From Gyromitra esculenta (Eukaryota > Ascomycota > Pezizomycetes > Pezizales > Discinaceae), in the NCBI GenBank assembly GCA_038503075.1, contig JBCAML010000007.1:1116001-1180000 (forward strand): a DNA stretch of 64,000 bases, read 5' to 3'. Below the pieces are notes generated by a model. The model was not told the origin of the DNA, did no database searches, and saw nothing but the letters and a program-made list of their open reading frames with translations. Made by a program: the position numbers and the translations under genes. Shown piece after piece: positions 11,944 through 26,793 of the stretch (position 1 is its first letter; the number at the start of each line of letters is the position of its first letter).

Positions 11944-13926
11944 TTAATTCTTGACCGCATCAAATCTGGACATAGCTCTAATCTGTGGTCCCCATCGCTG
12001 GAATACCCAAGGAATAGGCATCAGGGCCAGAGAGATAAACCCAAAGATTGAAGTCCCCCAGCCGATTCCAAGATTGTCGTACACTGCCAGAAACAGTTAG
12101 TTGGCAAGACCCACTATCTATAACCATCGCTCCAGATCGAGAAAAACTTACTGCGTGGTGTGAAGAGGGGAAACGCCATCGCAAGCAAGTAACGCAGCAG
12201 TCCCAATGCCGCGATGGCGGACGCTGCTACTAGTGGCGGATAGACCTCCAGAATATACATAACCGCCGTAAGCTATATATTTACATGATTAGTCTACCCA
12301 TCTCGATATTAAGAATGAAAGAAAACAAAAAAAACAAAAACAAAGACATCAGACCATTATCGGGCGAGGGGGGAAGGGGATAGGGGGGGGACCCACAAAA
12401 ATCAAGACAAGTCCGGCACCGAACGGGGCGCCTGCAAGAACAGGGGATATCCAGTGAATCTCTTTCTTGGCCGTCCATGCAAACCAGAACAATCCAATCG
12501 GCATCAAGCAACTCCCAATCATGGCGGGGACAAGTCGGATCTCCGGCGGCGGGTTCCCGTTGTGCTTCTTCAGCGCCGGGACGTAGACTAGTCTGTCCTG
12601 CACCAGGTATATCCCACATCCCAGAATCAGCCCTCCCGCGATCCCGAGGAAACACAGTCCTGTTTCCCCCAGCGCAAACCCATACTCGCGCTGAAATGCA
12701 ACCGGGTATGCTTCGAAGAAACCGAACAGGACTGCGAACGCGAAGGACGAGTACAGAGCAACGGCCTGGACGATGGGCTCGGTGAGTAGCATCTTTGATG
12801 GCCGGGCGAGGGTGATGGTGATAATCATCTGTAGAGCCTTTTTGGGATCTGGCTTGGGTGGGAGTTCCTGGCCACGGGCGATGGCTCGGCGTTTAAGAAT
12901 CACGGTCTTGTAGGATTCCTCCATGAAGTAGAGTGGGATCATCATTGCACCGCCCAGGATGAGGATAATCCACATTGTCCACCTCCAGCTTTCGTATTCA
13001 GCAAGATATCCACCAACGATAGGACCTAGCAAAAAAATGTGTTAGTTTCGAAAGTTCGTAAAGCAAAAGAAAAAAATAAATCTTTTTTTCTTTTTGGCTG
13101 AGCTTACCCAACGCAGGCCCCATAAATGTCGCGATAGCCTGAACTGAAACTGCCAATCCTGAACTCTTCAATTCCCACACGTCCACAAATGACCCTGCTG
13201 ATACAGCGAGAGCTGGTCCTCCAAACATCCCCGAAAGCATCCTGCAGATTACTAGAGTCTCGATGTTCTTTGCCAGTCCTGCACCCATGGTGAATAGTAG
13301 GAAGAATGGCAGGTTAACGAAATAAACCATCTTTCGTCCAAACACCTATTGTGCCGACCAGAAATTGAAGATTAGTTTTTCCGGTATTTCTCAATAAATA
13401 AAAGGGTGTGCTGAATTGCAGCAATTGCTAACCTCTGATAACGGTGCGCTGAGCATTGGCCTGCATTGTATCACGAATTAGCAAATGGAAGCTTAACAAT
13501 GAGAGGGGAGTAAAAGAGGAATAAACATACCCTAATCCAAGTCCCACAACATACATGGAAATTCCCAATAGAGCCACAGTCAATGAAACATCGAACTTGG
13601 CAGCAACCTCATACACGCCCGGAACATACACAGACGACGAGAAAGTGCTGCAACAATGAAACAAAAACAAAAAAAGGCGTTAGTAAAGCTAAAACCCCAG
13701 AATCCCCTGGTCGGAGAGAAGAAACGTACACAAGCAAGCAAAAACACCCGGGCACAATTGTTCCAAACCACCTTTTCGACGAAGGCCAGTTCCACGGGTT
13801 GTCCGGATCGTCAGGGCCGTCCCAATCCAGCGGGCCTACAGGAGGGCCGTCGAGCTTCTGTGCAAGAGGCTCGCTGTGCTCAGAGGGCGACTTGGTTGAC
13901 GACCCAGCCATCTTTTCGCTGTCCAT
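11944..13926 (-). CDS. MFS transporter, DHA1 (drug/polyamine) type
   Basis: Seven exons on the minus strand (13926-13730, 13647-13531, 13460-13433, 13345-13108, 13025-12397, 12272-12152, 12083-11944) give 489 aa with phase maintained at every border. Exon 3 is only 28 nt and encodes PMLSAPLSE, the middle of the family signature LGPMLSAPLSEVFGRK (MFS motif A between TM2 and TM3). The N-terminus carries DPDNPWNWPSSKRW before TM1, typical of fungal DHA1 proteins of the TPO/fluconazole-resistance group. GPIVGGYLAEYESWRWTMW fits TM5-TM6. The long central loop carries ARPSKMLLTEPIVQAVALY, and the last exon YDNLGIGWGTSIFGFISLAL is TM12. A plasma-membrane proton antiporter exporting small toxic molecules or polyamines is likely, with substrate unassigned. 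The fifth intron uses a GTGGGT donor. No biosynthetic cluster surrounds it. Confidence 0.9.
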
Positions 13927-16900
13927 GTTGTCCGTCGTTTCCTTTCCTTTCCTTTCCTTTCGTTCCAGTCACGTCACGTCCGCGCGAGTGGAACTGCTTG
14001 CAAACTGCAAAAGCAAAGTCGACGATGGCAAGGAAATAAAGTGACAGGCAGGAGAAACCTCGAGTAGCAGAAATCACAGTGCTACCAGAAAACGATACCA
14101 AGGAATCAATCTCAAGTCACGATTGCGGGAAGACAGAGCTGTATGTATGTATAAGACGCTGCGGGTGACCCCCTTCTATTCCCCTTCCTGATAATCTACT
14201 CTACACACATGGTTTTGGGCTCCGCCGATCAGCCCGGACAAGAGTGAGGAAGCGTGGTGTCTCGATCTCTGGGACTTCGGAGCCGCTGGATCCTTTGAGC
14301 GCAACGACCGAAGAGCGCGGTGCTGGATAGGGAAATTATCCCGAGACATTTCCCCGGTCGCCCCGTTACTCGCCACCTATATCTGCTTCCGGTGCGCGCT
14401 CTCCCTTGTTCAGGGGGTTTGTTCTTTGAGCCGAGTGGGAGGAGAGGGTTCTCTTTTTATTGTTGTTGTGCCATTAGGTATTCTTCGTCTTTTCCACAGG
14501 CGTTGGATTGGTTGCGCTGGACGGGAATCGGGCACAGAATTGCTTGTTTGGAGCCTTCCCTCCCGTATGAAACGTCTTGCCTGCCCTCTGCCTCCCGCAC
14601 GTCCTTCATCTCGGCCTTGACAGCTGTGCCCTATTCCCTACATGTATTCCCCATTCCCATTCCATTCCACTGCAGAGCATGCTGTCCCTATCCCTATTTC
14701 CCACTGCTCCCTATGCCCATCCCTATCCTTCGTGGATCGCTGTGTCCCCTGGCAGTCAATCCCCCCGTCACGCATGAAGGACCCTCCATCTCCATATGTC
14801 CAACAGTGCTTCCTGCCTGCAAATAACCTTGGTTCCTACCCCGTGTTTTCCATACATGTACGTAGAGCTCTAATCTAACTGGTGGCCCAAGTCGGATAAG
14901 TAACCTGCAGCTTTTGGTTGTCTCCAGGCGCCAATAGGTCCTCCCATAAATTAAGATCAAATCCAAGTAATACAAAGTTATTTGGAAGCACAAACAAAAA
15001 AAACCCCCACCCTTCCATTTTACTTCCGCGATTAGATATGGAGAGGAATTCAACCAAACAGCCTGCCTGTATGTGCCAGCACATTTCCCTAGCCGACTGT
15101 TTCCTCCGAGTAGGTGCTCCATATGCATTCGACCCGCTCCCTGTCTGCTATTCGAGAAACTCTTTTCCCCAGACGCAAGTGCGATTGCCAAACACATCGC
15201 TGAGAACCTCCAGATCTCTCTCCCCTCCCCTCACACCGGAGCTTCCAACAGGAAGCCTAGCGTCTCCATTACCTTAAACTTAGGTAACCGTTCAATTGGG
15301 TTTGGATCGACCGGCAGTTTGGGGGGCGTTTCGCGATTTGGCCATGGGGTATATCCAGTCTAGCTGGGATTCGGGAATAGTAAAATTGCATTAATCCATT
15401 TGGCCCAAGTTGAGGAAGGAGCTTAAAAGAGCGAGAGAGAGAGAGAGAAATAAGGTCTCTCTCCAGCTCGATAGGGTACCGATTCGGACGACAATGATTA
15501 TCAGGACTAGATTTACCTCCCCCTCCCTTTCCCTTACTAATTGCTCACAAAGAAGAGCTCCGGCTTCTGTATCACGACGTCACGTCACGGGCCTTGGTAC
15601 GGGCAAATCCAACTCCTCGTCTGCTTATTAGTGCTTAATGCTTGATTACTGTGGGATCGCCCCGAACAACCAACGCAGTACAAACCCCCACTGAAAATCA
15701 CGGATACGAGGACCCCATACTTCGCACCGAGGCACAAGGCGCAAGGCACAAGGCACTAACGGGCATTTGAAAGGATAGAAAAGAAAGAAAAGAAAACTTC
15801 GAATCTTGCCGAGGCTTTCTGATGGGTAACGTCTCTAAACGGCCACTGCCCCCCCCGCGCGTTCCTCGAAGAACAGATCTCCAGCTCGGTTTTTTTTTTT
15901 AAAAAAAAAAGGGAAGCCATTCGATGCGGGGGGGGGATGACGGAGTGACGGAGCAACGGGGACGAGGCACAACACATATCTATCTAGAATTGGTTCTTCT
16001 CCCGCGCCTAGCCACGCAATCACGGTTAAAAAAAAAAAGATTGCACGTCCTTTCTCTCTCTTGTCCAGCAAATCAAATACTCCCTTTTCCCTCTAACACT
16101 CTCCTCCCCCCCCATTCTCCGGGAGGGGGGCCAAATAGGTATTTGCTCCCGCCGGAAGAAAAAAAAACCCTCCTCCCCAACTATCACTATCGGCTTTCGT
16201 TTGCTGTACATATTGAAAAAAATAAATAGAGGCGTGATTTCGACGCCACGACCATATTGCCGCGGCATTGCAAACGCTTACTTCAAGGACAGTTGGACGG
16301 ACTGATGGACGAACGGTACTAGTGGAACTATACGTATCATGCCACCAGACTGGTGGACAGAGACTATCATTTCCTTCGTCTCACTAGCAAACCAATTCTA
16401 CAGCATCCCACTTGGTGCTGCCACATGCCTCCCTCCACATCTCACCTCCGCGTGCTTCCTCGGAAGTAGGTAAATCCAGAGGATTAGGGAATTGCTAGGA
16501 TTAGATACGTATCCTTACGGAATAGATTGGCTTTCTTAGACAAGAAAAGAAAAAACCAAACCGGGGTTTGAATGGCGAAATAATGTCTTACTTCTACAGA
16601 GAGAGAGAAAAGGCTATATGAGGAATATGGCGGATGACAGTAGATCGCAGATCTTAAGTTATAAGCGGGGGGGGTCGACGGGGAAACTACGAACAGAGAC
16701 TATGCCGGTGGCCTTTTTTTTTTTTTTAATCACAGCGCGTACATACTACTATAGCTATAGCTACATGTAGATCTAGAGCAACTAGGCCTGATTCTACTAT
16801 CCGTATTTTTAAGTTGGAAGATCGAGAAGGAAAAAGGGATTTATGCGAAAATTGGTCAGATTCATGTCAGCTATGAGAGCATACTCGACCTTCTCTATGA

Positions 16901-16929
16901 TCGTCCACGACAACCCCTGTAATAAGACC
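13927..16929. other. 3-kb spacer without supported genes
   Basis: The spacer separates the MFS start from the SDR stop. It contains many homopolymers (T/A runs at 15890-15910, a T run near 16710), a GA dinucleotide run near 15434-15448 and small ORFs without any family motif. I see no gene or element boundary. Confidence 0.5.
13938..13961. repeat. CCTTT tandem tract upstream of MFS gene
   Basis: A CCTTT/AAAGG pentanucleotide run lies about 12 bases upstream of the MFS start codon (AAAGG repeats in the leader on the minus strand). It may be part of the 5' UTR or core promoter. Any regulatory effect is unproven. Confidence 0.6.
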
Positions 16930-18106
<1,177 letters not shown>

Positions 18107-21100
18107 AATTGACAAATGCGTTACTTGTACTGAAAACGCTCTTAGAGAAGGGGGGGTAATACGGAAAGAGAAAAAAAAACAACCAACACAATGACGGAGA
18201 AATCTCGGAATAATACAATATTCACAATTCTCCCCTCCCCCCCCCCGCACTTGTACTCTACTAGCTTACATACACTACGTGAAACTGTGATGGGTCCGGC
18301 AACAAAACAATACCTTAAACCTTCTTATGCCCGTCCTCGGCAATTCGCTACAGGGACTGCGGGGTTGATATCAGCCTAGCTAGACGGTATGGTTGAGATT
18401 GTATGTAGTCAGCTAGGTAGTTAATTAAGACAGCCACAAAACAAAAGAAACCTAAGTGAGCTTCGAGGAAGGGAGAGAGAGAAAAAGGCTCCCCCCCAAT
18501 CGCGATTCAGCCTAATATCCCGGCATACGATACCGAAATCCAGCATGGTATATTATAGGGGCGCTTCTCTTGTTTCAGTCTTCTACAACGCCTTATGCGC
18601 CTCTCCGAATGGCTGGATCTAGGACAAGACAGAATTGTAGGCTTCTAGATCGTGGCGCGTATATACGAGTGACTGTTTCTATAAGGTACTGGGTACTGAC
18701 TGTGGGGGGCTTTTTTTTACTCGGCTCTGGGGTGGGAAACGGAGTGGACGCAGTAACGTGGTGGGGGGGAAGGTATATACGTGTAACGTTCAGACGAATC
18801 ATGTAATAAACGAAAGAGGGATCCAAGGCCGAACTCCAATCACAATTCATCACTCGCTTAATAATAGATGAGGAGGCAGGGGGGAGAGGGGAGGAGGGGG
18901 TTACTAATTAGCCCCATGTAGTTACCGACAAACGTTGATTTCCGCGGAGATCTACTCCACAGGAAAATACTACCTCCCAACAGCACCAACAACCATATTT
19001 ATCCTGTCCAAAACAAGGGGGGGCAGAGAGTAAAGTACTTGAACCAAGCCCATGGGATTGATTGTTTAGTGCCGTTATCCGACCTGCAGTGTGGGTGCAC
19101 AAAAGCGAGACCCACTTTTGGAAGAATGTAAAGGAGGAGTTAGACTTATCCTGTTATCGGTTGTGGTGGTGTGCGATTGATATATAAAATGCTACCAATA
19201 CCTATAATTCGTTCTTAGATCTTTAATGGGAGGCGCATATGATGGCCAGTTACTGCTGATGGGAGTTTCCGGATTTGAGTTTTTATATATGTGCATATGC
19301 AGTAGGCAGATATGCACATATATGCAGTACGTACACTGGCGGAGGATGCAAAGAGATAACTCGCTCTTTAGGGAATTGGGAATTAGAGTTTCAATTGGGA
19401 TTTGCTGTAGGTGCAGATTACTAGAATGCTCCAGCTAGTGGCCTAAATAAGGCTGAGAATATGGCATTGATCGTTGGGATTACTCTACGCATCTCTTAGT
19501 CATTGACCAACTAGTCAGGACGTAATATCTTGGGTTATATATTCGCTCTTCTGGGTGTATTTAAAGTTCAGCTAATCTATTCGCTGAGAAATGACAGCTT
19601 AAAGCTTTGGGCTAGATACTGATACTTTAATTGTGACACTGGGGTGCTCAGACTATCCCGCCCGTTACTCACAATCAACCAAGCATACCCATCCTACAAC
19701 AAACTGTTTAAAGTGGCATTAAATTCCCTATCCATTCAAGTAAAATCTCAAACCTTGTCGCGGAAACAGCAGAGATCGAGAAGGAATAGGATGAATGACA
19801 AATACTTGCTATACCCGTTGCGAGAATAAATTACCATGCCACACTAATGTGGATCAGAATTCCGCGGAGATTCGCTCCTACAGTAAGTACAGCTTCTATT
19901 TGGGGAAGAGCATAAAGCGAGATATTGGGCTTGCTGCATGGATTAACTATTAACCCACAATAGCTATAGCTCTTACATTATAGAGTGTTCGTCATAAACA
20001 TCAACTTTAGATTTACCCCAGGTTTTGAGCTCAATTACAAAGCAAAGTGGGCTTATTTTCTTAATCTATCTCGGAGTTAGTTGATATTCGCTATTGATAG
20101 AAGCTGCGGCTTCGGCATTGTTAACGCTGTCACTTTTAATATACCTTTCTGATTGGGCAAGCACTAAGTACGTTTATATACCTAAATTGATATAAACAAA
20201 GGGGAGGAATCCAATAGAGTGGCAACAAAAAGTTCTACTACCCCGATGTAGAGTATACCATTGTTTACTGATAGCGAGTCAGGGATTCGAATTGGGGCAC
20301 TTGGAGGGACCAGATTCGATACTATCCCGAGAGCCCAAGACTTCTCATCGAGTTATGCCTCGACCCCGCGCGATGACAAACTTTAAACAAAAGCCTACGG
20401 ATCGAGTTTGAATCAAGCCACTATTAAATATCGGATAGATTGAATGAAATAAGCCATTGACATCATTCAGCTTAGTTTCACATAAACGTTTGAAGGAAGT
20501 CTAAAATAAAAAAAAGATTGAAAATGTTGGAACGAGGGATATTATTGTTTCTCGTCTTAGTCGCATTGAGTAGATGTAGATATGATGTGATCGGCCGGAG
20601 AGATCGACACAGCTCCCATCTCTTGGGTCGAGTTAGATATCGAGAGAAGTTGCATGCTGCTTTTGGATAAGCAAGCTACTTCTTCTAGACCTCCCGGTAC
20701 TACCTCCAAACGCATGTCTGCTGTTTTGAGAAGCGTTAGTATCTGAACTTCGCCGGCTGGTGGCGGGTAGGATGAGAGTAATTCTTAGAATTCAAGTGTC
20801 CATGCCAGTGATTTAAAGAGGAAGGGAACTTAACCGATCGAGAAGGTGGCATACGTAGATCACCATCCTCCGCAGGCCTCCACCTATCTTTACTATGTCC
20901 CTAATCCCCCACCATTATGCTACCTTCAAGTTCCCTCTTCAAGTTCTTCAGCAACAAAAACCTTCCTTTCCTCCATACATTTCGTTTCACGGCCTCTTGG
21001 GTCTTAAATCGACCTAGCTCATACACTCAAGAAAACCCCATAATACCAAATACCTGCATTACTACGAACTCCCCTACCATGACGCACGCAGACACAAAAA

Positions 21101-22188
21101 AAAGCTTATGCCAGTTCATCCGCGGGCAAGGTTCCATCCATTCCTTTATCCAGGATGGCCCCCCCAGCACGCAACATTTTGTCCTACCCACCAATATTAA
21201 AAGTTAGTCGCCGACTAGTTTAAATATTTAATTCGGAACCTCAATTCCCTCCAACCGCCCCCCCGTTCCCCCGCCCCCTCCCCCCAAAATAAAATAAAAA
21301 GGACATAATCCAATGTCTAGTATAGCTCCAAAACAAGGATCTTGGGAAATCCGCTTAGGTGCAGGAGCATGTCTGGCGCTGGGAGACGCGGATTTCAATC
21401 GGGTAACTAGGCGTTTTCGAGCATGCGGAATATTCGGGTGGGCACGATTGGGTGATGTGAAGTAACCCCTTTTTTTTTTGATACTCTTCCGTAGATGGGA
21501 GGTGTGTGATGGGTATTCCGTATTGGGGACACCGATTCTCCGTCATGGGGAAGCACTCGATAGAGTCACTGTACTTGCATTTTTTATTTTATTTTTCGTC
21601 TTTCCCTATGCGTATCTTTAAGCACAAGGAACACTCGTAATTAGTACTGTATAATTAATCTTTGCATATTTTAAAGCTAAAAGATACTGGCCGGTGTTGA
21701 GAGAGAGCCTCTCTTCATCCGGTAGAATGATCATTGGCAGACAGAAGAAGACTTATCAGCTACAGCTATAAAAGTCTCTAGTTCTGCCTTTCCTAAGCGT
21801 AGTGCTACGAATCTAATACGAAATTAGATCTCCTTGTTCCAAATTCTCCTATCATCCGTCCTTATCTGATGAACCTGTGTATAAATTACTTAAAAACCAA
21901 ACACCTATCTAAATAGTAAAACAAATGACTTCGATCGACCACGGATATCGTTCATAAAGGGGACCTGTAATAACCCCTTTGACGAGCCGCCCATTATGTA
22001 TCACAGCAAACTCCCAAGCCCCCCGCCCCACCCAAAAGAAAGAAAAATACACTTGTGTAGCAAAAAACCACCATAATACCCAATAATAATATAAGGAAAA
22101 GTAATAGTAACAGAAACTAAATTAGTCAACCCAAAAAAACACCCCAAAAGAAAAACACGTTTCTCTCCTAACTCTACTAAAGGATTAA
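18107..22188. other. 4-kb AT-rich spacer
   Basis: The spacer lies between the SDR start and the histidine-kinase stop. Scattered ORFs of 60-96 codons have no recognisable motif. AT content rises from about 19100 to 20600. I see no inverted-terminal-repeat element or RNA gene. Confidence 0.5.
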
Positions 22189-25100
22189 TCAATCCTCGTC
22201 CTGATCCTCGAGCTTGAACTCCTGTAAAGTTTTTTCTAAATGTTTGAAGGAAACTGGCTTAACCATGAATAAATCTATCCCACACTCGAAGGCTTCCAGC
22301 TGATCGTTTGCCGTGGCTAATCCAGTTAGCGCAATGATCAAACTGCCTTTCCGTTTTCGTTGACGTTCCAGTCTCCGTATAGCGCGAGTGGATTCGATGC
22401 CGGACATGACTGGCATTTGTAGATCTATTTCCCCCAATCATTAGTCACTTCCCGCAATCATCCAAGCAAAAAAAAGAAACAAAAACATACCCATAAGAAT
22501 AATATCAAAGGCCTCAGGCCTTTTCTCAACCGCCTGGAAAGCCTCAAGTCCGTTCGTGGCTTTTTCATATGGATATCCTTTCTTCTTCAAGAACGTTGCC
22601 AAGAGCATTAAATTAACGGGATTATCTTCCACAATGAGTGTTCTTGGAAGACTCTTGTTTATCTCACTGGCATCGCGAGAAGATATCCGCTCAACTTCTT
22701 TTTTCCATTGTGATATAGGATTGCTATCCGATACCGCGGGTTGACTTGGAGCTTTCAGCGGTTTTGGTATCGCGATAGCTGGAGATACCGCGGTCACAGC
22801 ATCAACATCATCAGAATCCCTCCCGGTGGGGAAAGAAACGACACTCGTTGTTGTGGTTGTGGTTGTTGTGATTTTGCCTCCCGTAAGAGGAAGAAATCTA
22901 GTGGAAACATGCACAGTCCTGCTTTCACCAGCGCATTGCTGCTGCGAAACTGGCGCTTCGGCTTCGGCAGGAACAGCAGGCTTCGCGGTAGTCGGTGCCT
23001 TGGCTGTCGCTTCCATTTGATCAAGACAGGCCGCCAAAGCTTTTGCAAGCTTTCTGGGCCCACAAGGCTTTGATACGAAATCCACAATTCCCCTATCCCC
23101 AGAACTGTTTAGTGGCTGGTAAATTTCATGCCTTGCCGCGTTTGAGCAAATAACAACTAATGGCGGACCTCCTGCCTTTCCGGCCACCCTTTTCTTATTC
23201 GCCTTGGTGCACAATAGGTGAGAGTTCACCGTAGGCCCCTCATGGGTGATGACAAAGTCTACTTTATCACCATCCGCAGCAGCCAGCGAGTGCGAAACCA
23301 CTTCCATTCCTAACCATTGAGTAACGTATCTTTCGAAGGAATTCTTCATGTACGAAACTGCCCTTATTTGAGCTTCCGATTCAGGTGGTGAACTTTCGAA
23401 GCCACAAAGGCAAACTTTCTTTCCTTTTATTCTTTCCTTGATATCTTCAATCTCCGTATCCCTCTTACTGGTCTCTTTCTCCTTTAGTGTCTGAGGTAGC
23501 TTCGCTTTTATGACCCTCTTCAACACCAAGCTAACCGTCACTTCTGTCCCCTTGCCAAGCTGACTCTTCACGTCTATTTCCCCACCAAGCATCTCAACGA
23601 TCTGCCTAACAATACTCATTCCCAACCCTGTCCCATTGACCAATGGGTTCTCCTGGCTGAAAGGCGTAAACAATCGGGTTTTCAAAAATTCCCTGCTAAT
23701 GCCTTTCCCAGAGTCCGTGAAAATCAGCTTAACGAGAGACTTCCTATCCACCTCGTTTCCATTCTGCGGCAAATCCTCCACTTTCATCCTGATCCTGACC
23801 CATCCAGCATCTGTATATTTGATCGCATTTCCACCCAAATTCAAAAAGATCCTCCTCAACGCGCCTGGCTGCGTTTCAAACACCCATCCATCTTTATGTT
23901 GATCGATATCGATGATGACTGTAATATCGTTCTTTGCTCCAGCAGCCGGTCGTCCATCCTTATCGAGCTTAGGTGTTCCTACAGCCTCCATAACCCCTGG
24001 TGTGCTGATACCCTTGAACTCGTAACCTGCAAACACGCCTTCCGTCACCTCCTCCAGGATTGCGCTCAAGTCAGTTTCCGCGGTCAGGTGTACAATATCG
24101 TTCCCGGGTCCTGGTAGGATGTCGGCATTTGCAGAATTTCGTTCAGATTCCTCGTCGTCGCTCTTAGTGCCAGACTGGCTGAGAGAGCTCACCGAACCAG
24201 ATCGACCACGTTGACGACTCATCCTACGTACTAAACTCTCCTTCTTCGACGAAGACCTGGTACCAACCCATTTGTTCCCGAAGCTGTTCAACTTTGAAAA
24301 GTCTAATACGTGATTGATCGTGTCAAGAAGTGTGCGTCCGCAGCTTTCCACTGTGTCAACAAAGCTCCTCTGGAAACTATCGAGTTTCGTGTCCGCCAGA
24401 AACTCAGCGCTAGCCAAGATTCCATGCAATGGTGATCGCAACTCGTGTGAAACCGACGATATAAAGTCACCCTTCGCCTTATCCGCTATTCCATATCAAA
24501 CACACCATCAGCTAATCTTCAGAGCATGAATTGAGAGCAATTTCTAACTTACCACTAACACAGTGCAACCGCCCAACCTCTGCCATGATACTGTTCCCAA
24601 ACGCTGCCATGTAGCTCTTCTCTACATCTTCACGGAAGACCCTAGTCCTGGAACAGCTCCATGCAAACCCTACTGCGAAAAGCTTCCCAGAAAAATCATA
24701 CAATGGCATAATAACGGCACTCTTGGCTCCTGGCAAAAATCGCTTCAGTGTTGCTATCTCTTCACAGTTCTCCCCTCCTTCGATAGACGCTTCTTCGTCG
24801 TCCTCTTCCGGTACAAGATCGGACAGGTTGACATTCGAAGAGTTCCCAGACTGTGTACAAGAGAAAACACGTCCGTTTGACCACGTAGTAGCCAAATTAT
24901 GCAGGAATGGCTCGTCGATTTCCCCAATATCGAAACCGAGAGTTCTTTCCAGCTCACTGCCTCGCCGACACAACATACTGTCGCTGTTGAAGGGATTCGA
25001 GCATGAAGAACTAGATTTGGTGGCAAAACCAAGTATCCCAGACCTTCGGCGATACTTCTTTGGCCTCGATGGGATTTTTGGAGAATCGGTGCCAAGGTAG

Positions 25101-26793
25101 GATGTATCCGAAGGAGGAGCAGCCTCAGGTGTGTCTAGGGAGTCCTCGATATTATATCTGTCTTCCAGATCCGCATCCACGAAAACCACGCCATCAACCT
25201 CGATGGATTTCTGTATCAGAACCGATGCACGAGCAAAGGTGGAGCGGAATGCACCATTGACATCTGGAGCCGTTGCTGGAAGCTGTCCTGTGGGTGTGGT
25301 AACAGCTGAACAATGAGGGACAAAGTCGGAGTCACGAAAGATGTCAGATGGTGACGATGGCGGAATGTTGCTCAACGAAGACGTCGATGTTGAACTCATT
25401 GATCCAGAAGGCCTAGTGTCCGCCATACTTACCCCCGATTTCACCGAAGTGTAGCTGAATTTGCGTGAGAGTTCCGGTATGTTTACCGGGTCTGCCAAAT
25501 AAAGAGGAGTTTCTGCGTATAGGGTTGACGGAAATTCCTCTGACACTGGTGATGGGAAAGATAACGGTAACTGTGAAGTTTTAACACTGGTCAAGCCCAT
25601 ATCGTTCGTTACATCCCATGTATCGTCCGCGATCATAACATCTCGATTCAAGTTCGTTGCAAAATCGCGTGCAAATGGATCTGGTTCCTTTCTCCGTGTC
25701 CATTCGCGAGTGTGTTGATCTGAGAGCTTCGCTGTTTTAACCTCCTCCTCTCCTTCCTCCTCCTCCTCCTCCCCAACCATCATTACTTCCCTCATATCTC
25801 GTCGCCTATGCTTCGCTACTTGATCTACCCATCTCAGCCTTTCAGCCTCCATGCTCTTCTCTTCCTTCTTCTTTTCCTCAACCGTCTTCCTCCCTCCATT
25901 AATCATCTCGTCGTCATCCAGCTCGGCACGTCCCAGCCGAAAATTCCCAGCCAGAAACCTCGAAATCCCCAACTCCATATTCCTCCCCCTCTTCATATCT
26001 CGTTCCGCCTGGACCCTTTCAAGATGGCCCATGACGGTCTCAGCCATTTTCGCCAATGTCAACTTATCCGCCTCCCTGAGCCCTCCAGGTCGTGGTTTAT
26101 CGTCGATGACACACATGCTTCCAATCGAGAGTCCATTTTTGGTACGGAGTGGGGTGCCAGCGTAGAACGTCATGTGGGGCCAATTCATAACACAATCGTC
26201 ATGCTTGTAAAACGGCTCCAATCTAAGATCCGGAACCTCAAAAACCAACGCACCATCGTTCCCCCTCGCGACTTCTGCAGATCCCATTAACGAAACTGTT
26301 CTTTCGCATAGCCCTCCTTCCCTTGGGACAGATGTACATCCACCTAGCCATAACTCGTCACCTGGCTCGTAAGTATGTGGGGTTGTGATTGATAATGTGC
26401 GCGTGGATTCAGCAATAATATAAATCATGTCCCGGTCGATGAGTGATATCATAGAGCGTTTGCACGATAGTAGGTTCGCTGTTAAAAGCGTGAAGGACGA
26501 TAAGGCTGGGTCCAGCGACGATACAAGTTCTTTTTGCTGTGGCGCAAGAGCATCATCGTTTACAGTGGCATGACAAACCGACCGAGGTGTCTGGGTTTCA
26601 GGTGGAGGCGGCTGGTAGTATCTTTTATTTTCGTTGTTGTACTGAAGTCAATTATTTGATACAAACATATATATTTCCACCGAAAGAGTAAATAAAAAAC
26701 TGACTTGTAAAGCTCTCTCGAGCGATGAGCATCTCGAAGACTCCCGTGATCTATCGCAGGTAGGTTCCCTGTGGTGGATTTTGAGCGAACCAT
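22189..26793 (-). CDS. Hybrid histidine kinase (GAF-HisKA-HATPase-REC)
   Basis: Four exons on the minus strand (26793-26705, 26621-24553, 24485-22491, 22424-22189) give 1462 aa. The first splice restores RELYKYYQPP. Domains in order: N-terminal GAF (about residues 50-215, with GSMCVIDDKPRPGGL); a long Ser/acidic linker; HisKA with SHELRSPLHG and phospho-acceptor H733; HATPase_c near 930-1050 (N box NLGGNAIKYTDAG, G1 FTDSGKGISREF, G2 NGTGLGMSIV); a 270-residue linker; and REC near 1330-1462 (LIVEDNPVN acidic pocket, ILMDLQMPVMSG with acceptor D1385, KPV lysine). The D1385 codon is split by the last intron, so the domain is complete only after splicing. All catalytic residues are present, so an active His-Asp relay kinase feeding Ypd1 is expected. 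Ligand or stress sensed through the GAF domain is unknown. There is no membrane segment, so it is probably cytosolic. A non-catalytic insert of about 60 residues follows the H-box helix pair. Confidence 0.92.

Noticed and set aside
14320..14826. 168-codon plus-strand ORF
   Set aside because: Ser/Pro/Cys-biased reading of CT-rich sequence without any family motif.
20270..20310. tRNA-like GATTCGAATTGGGG sequence
   Set aside because: The T-stem does not pair on either strand and no anticodon arm could be folded.
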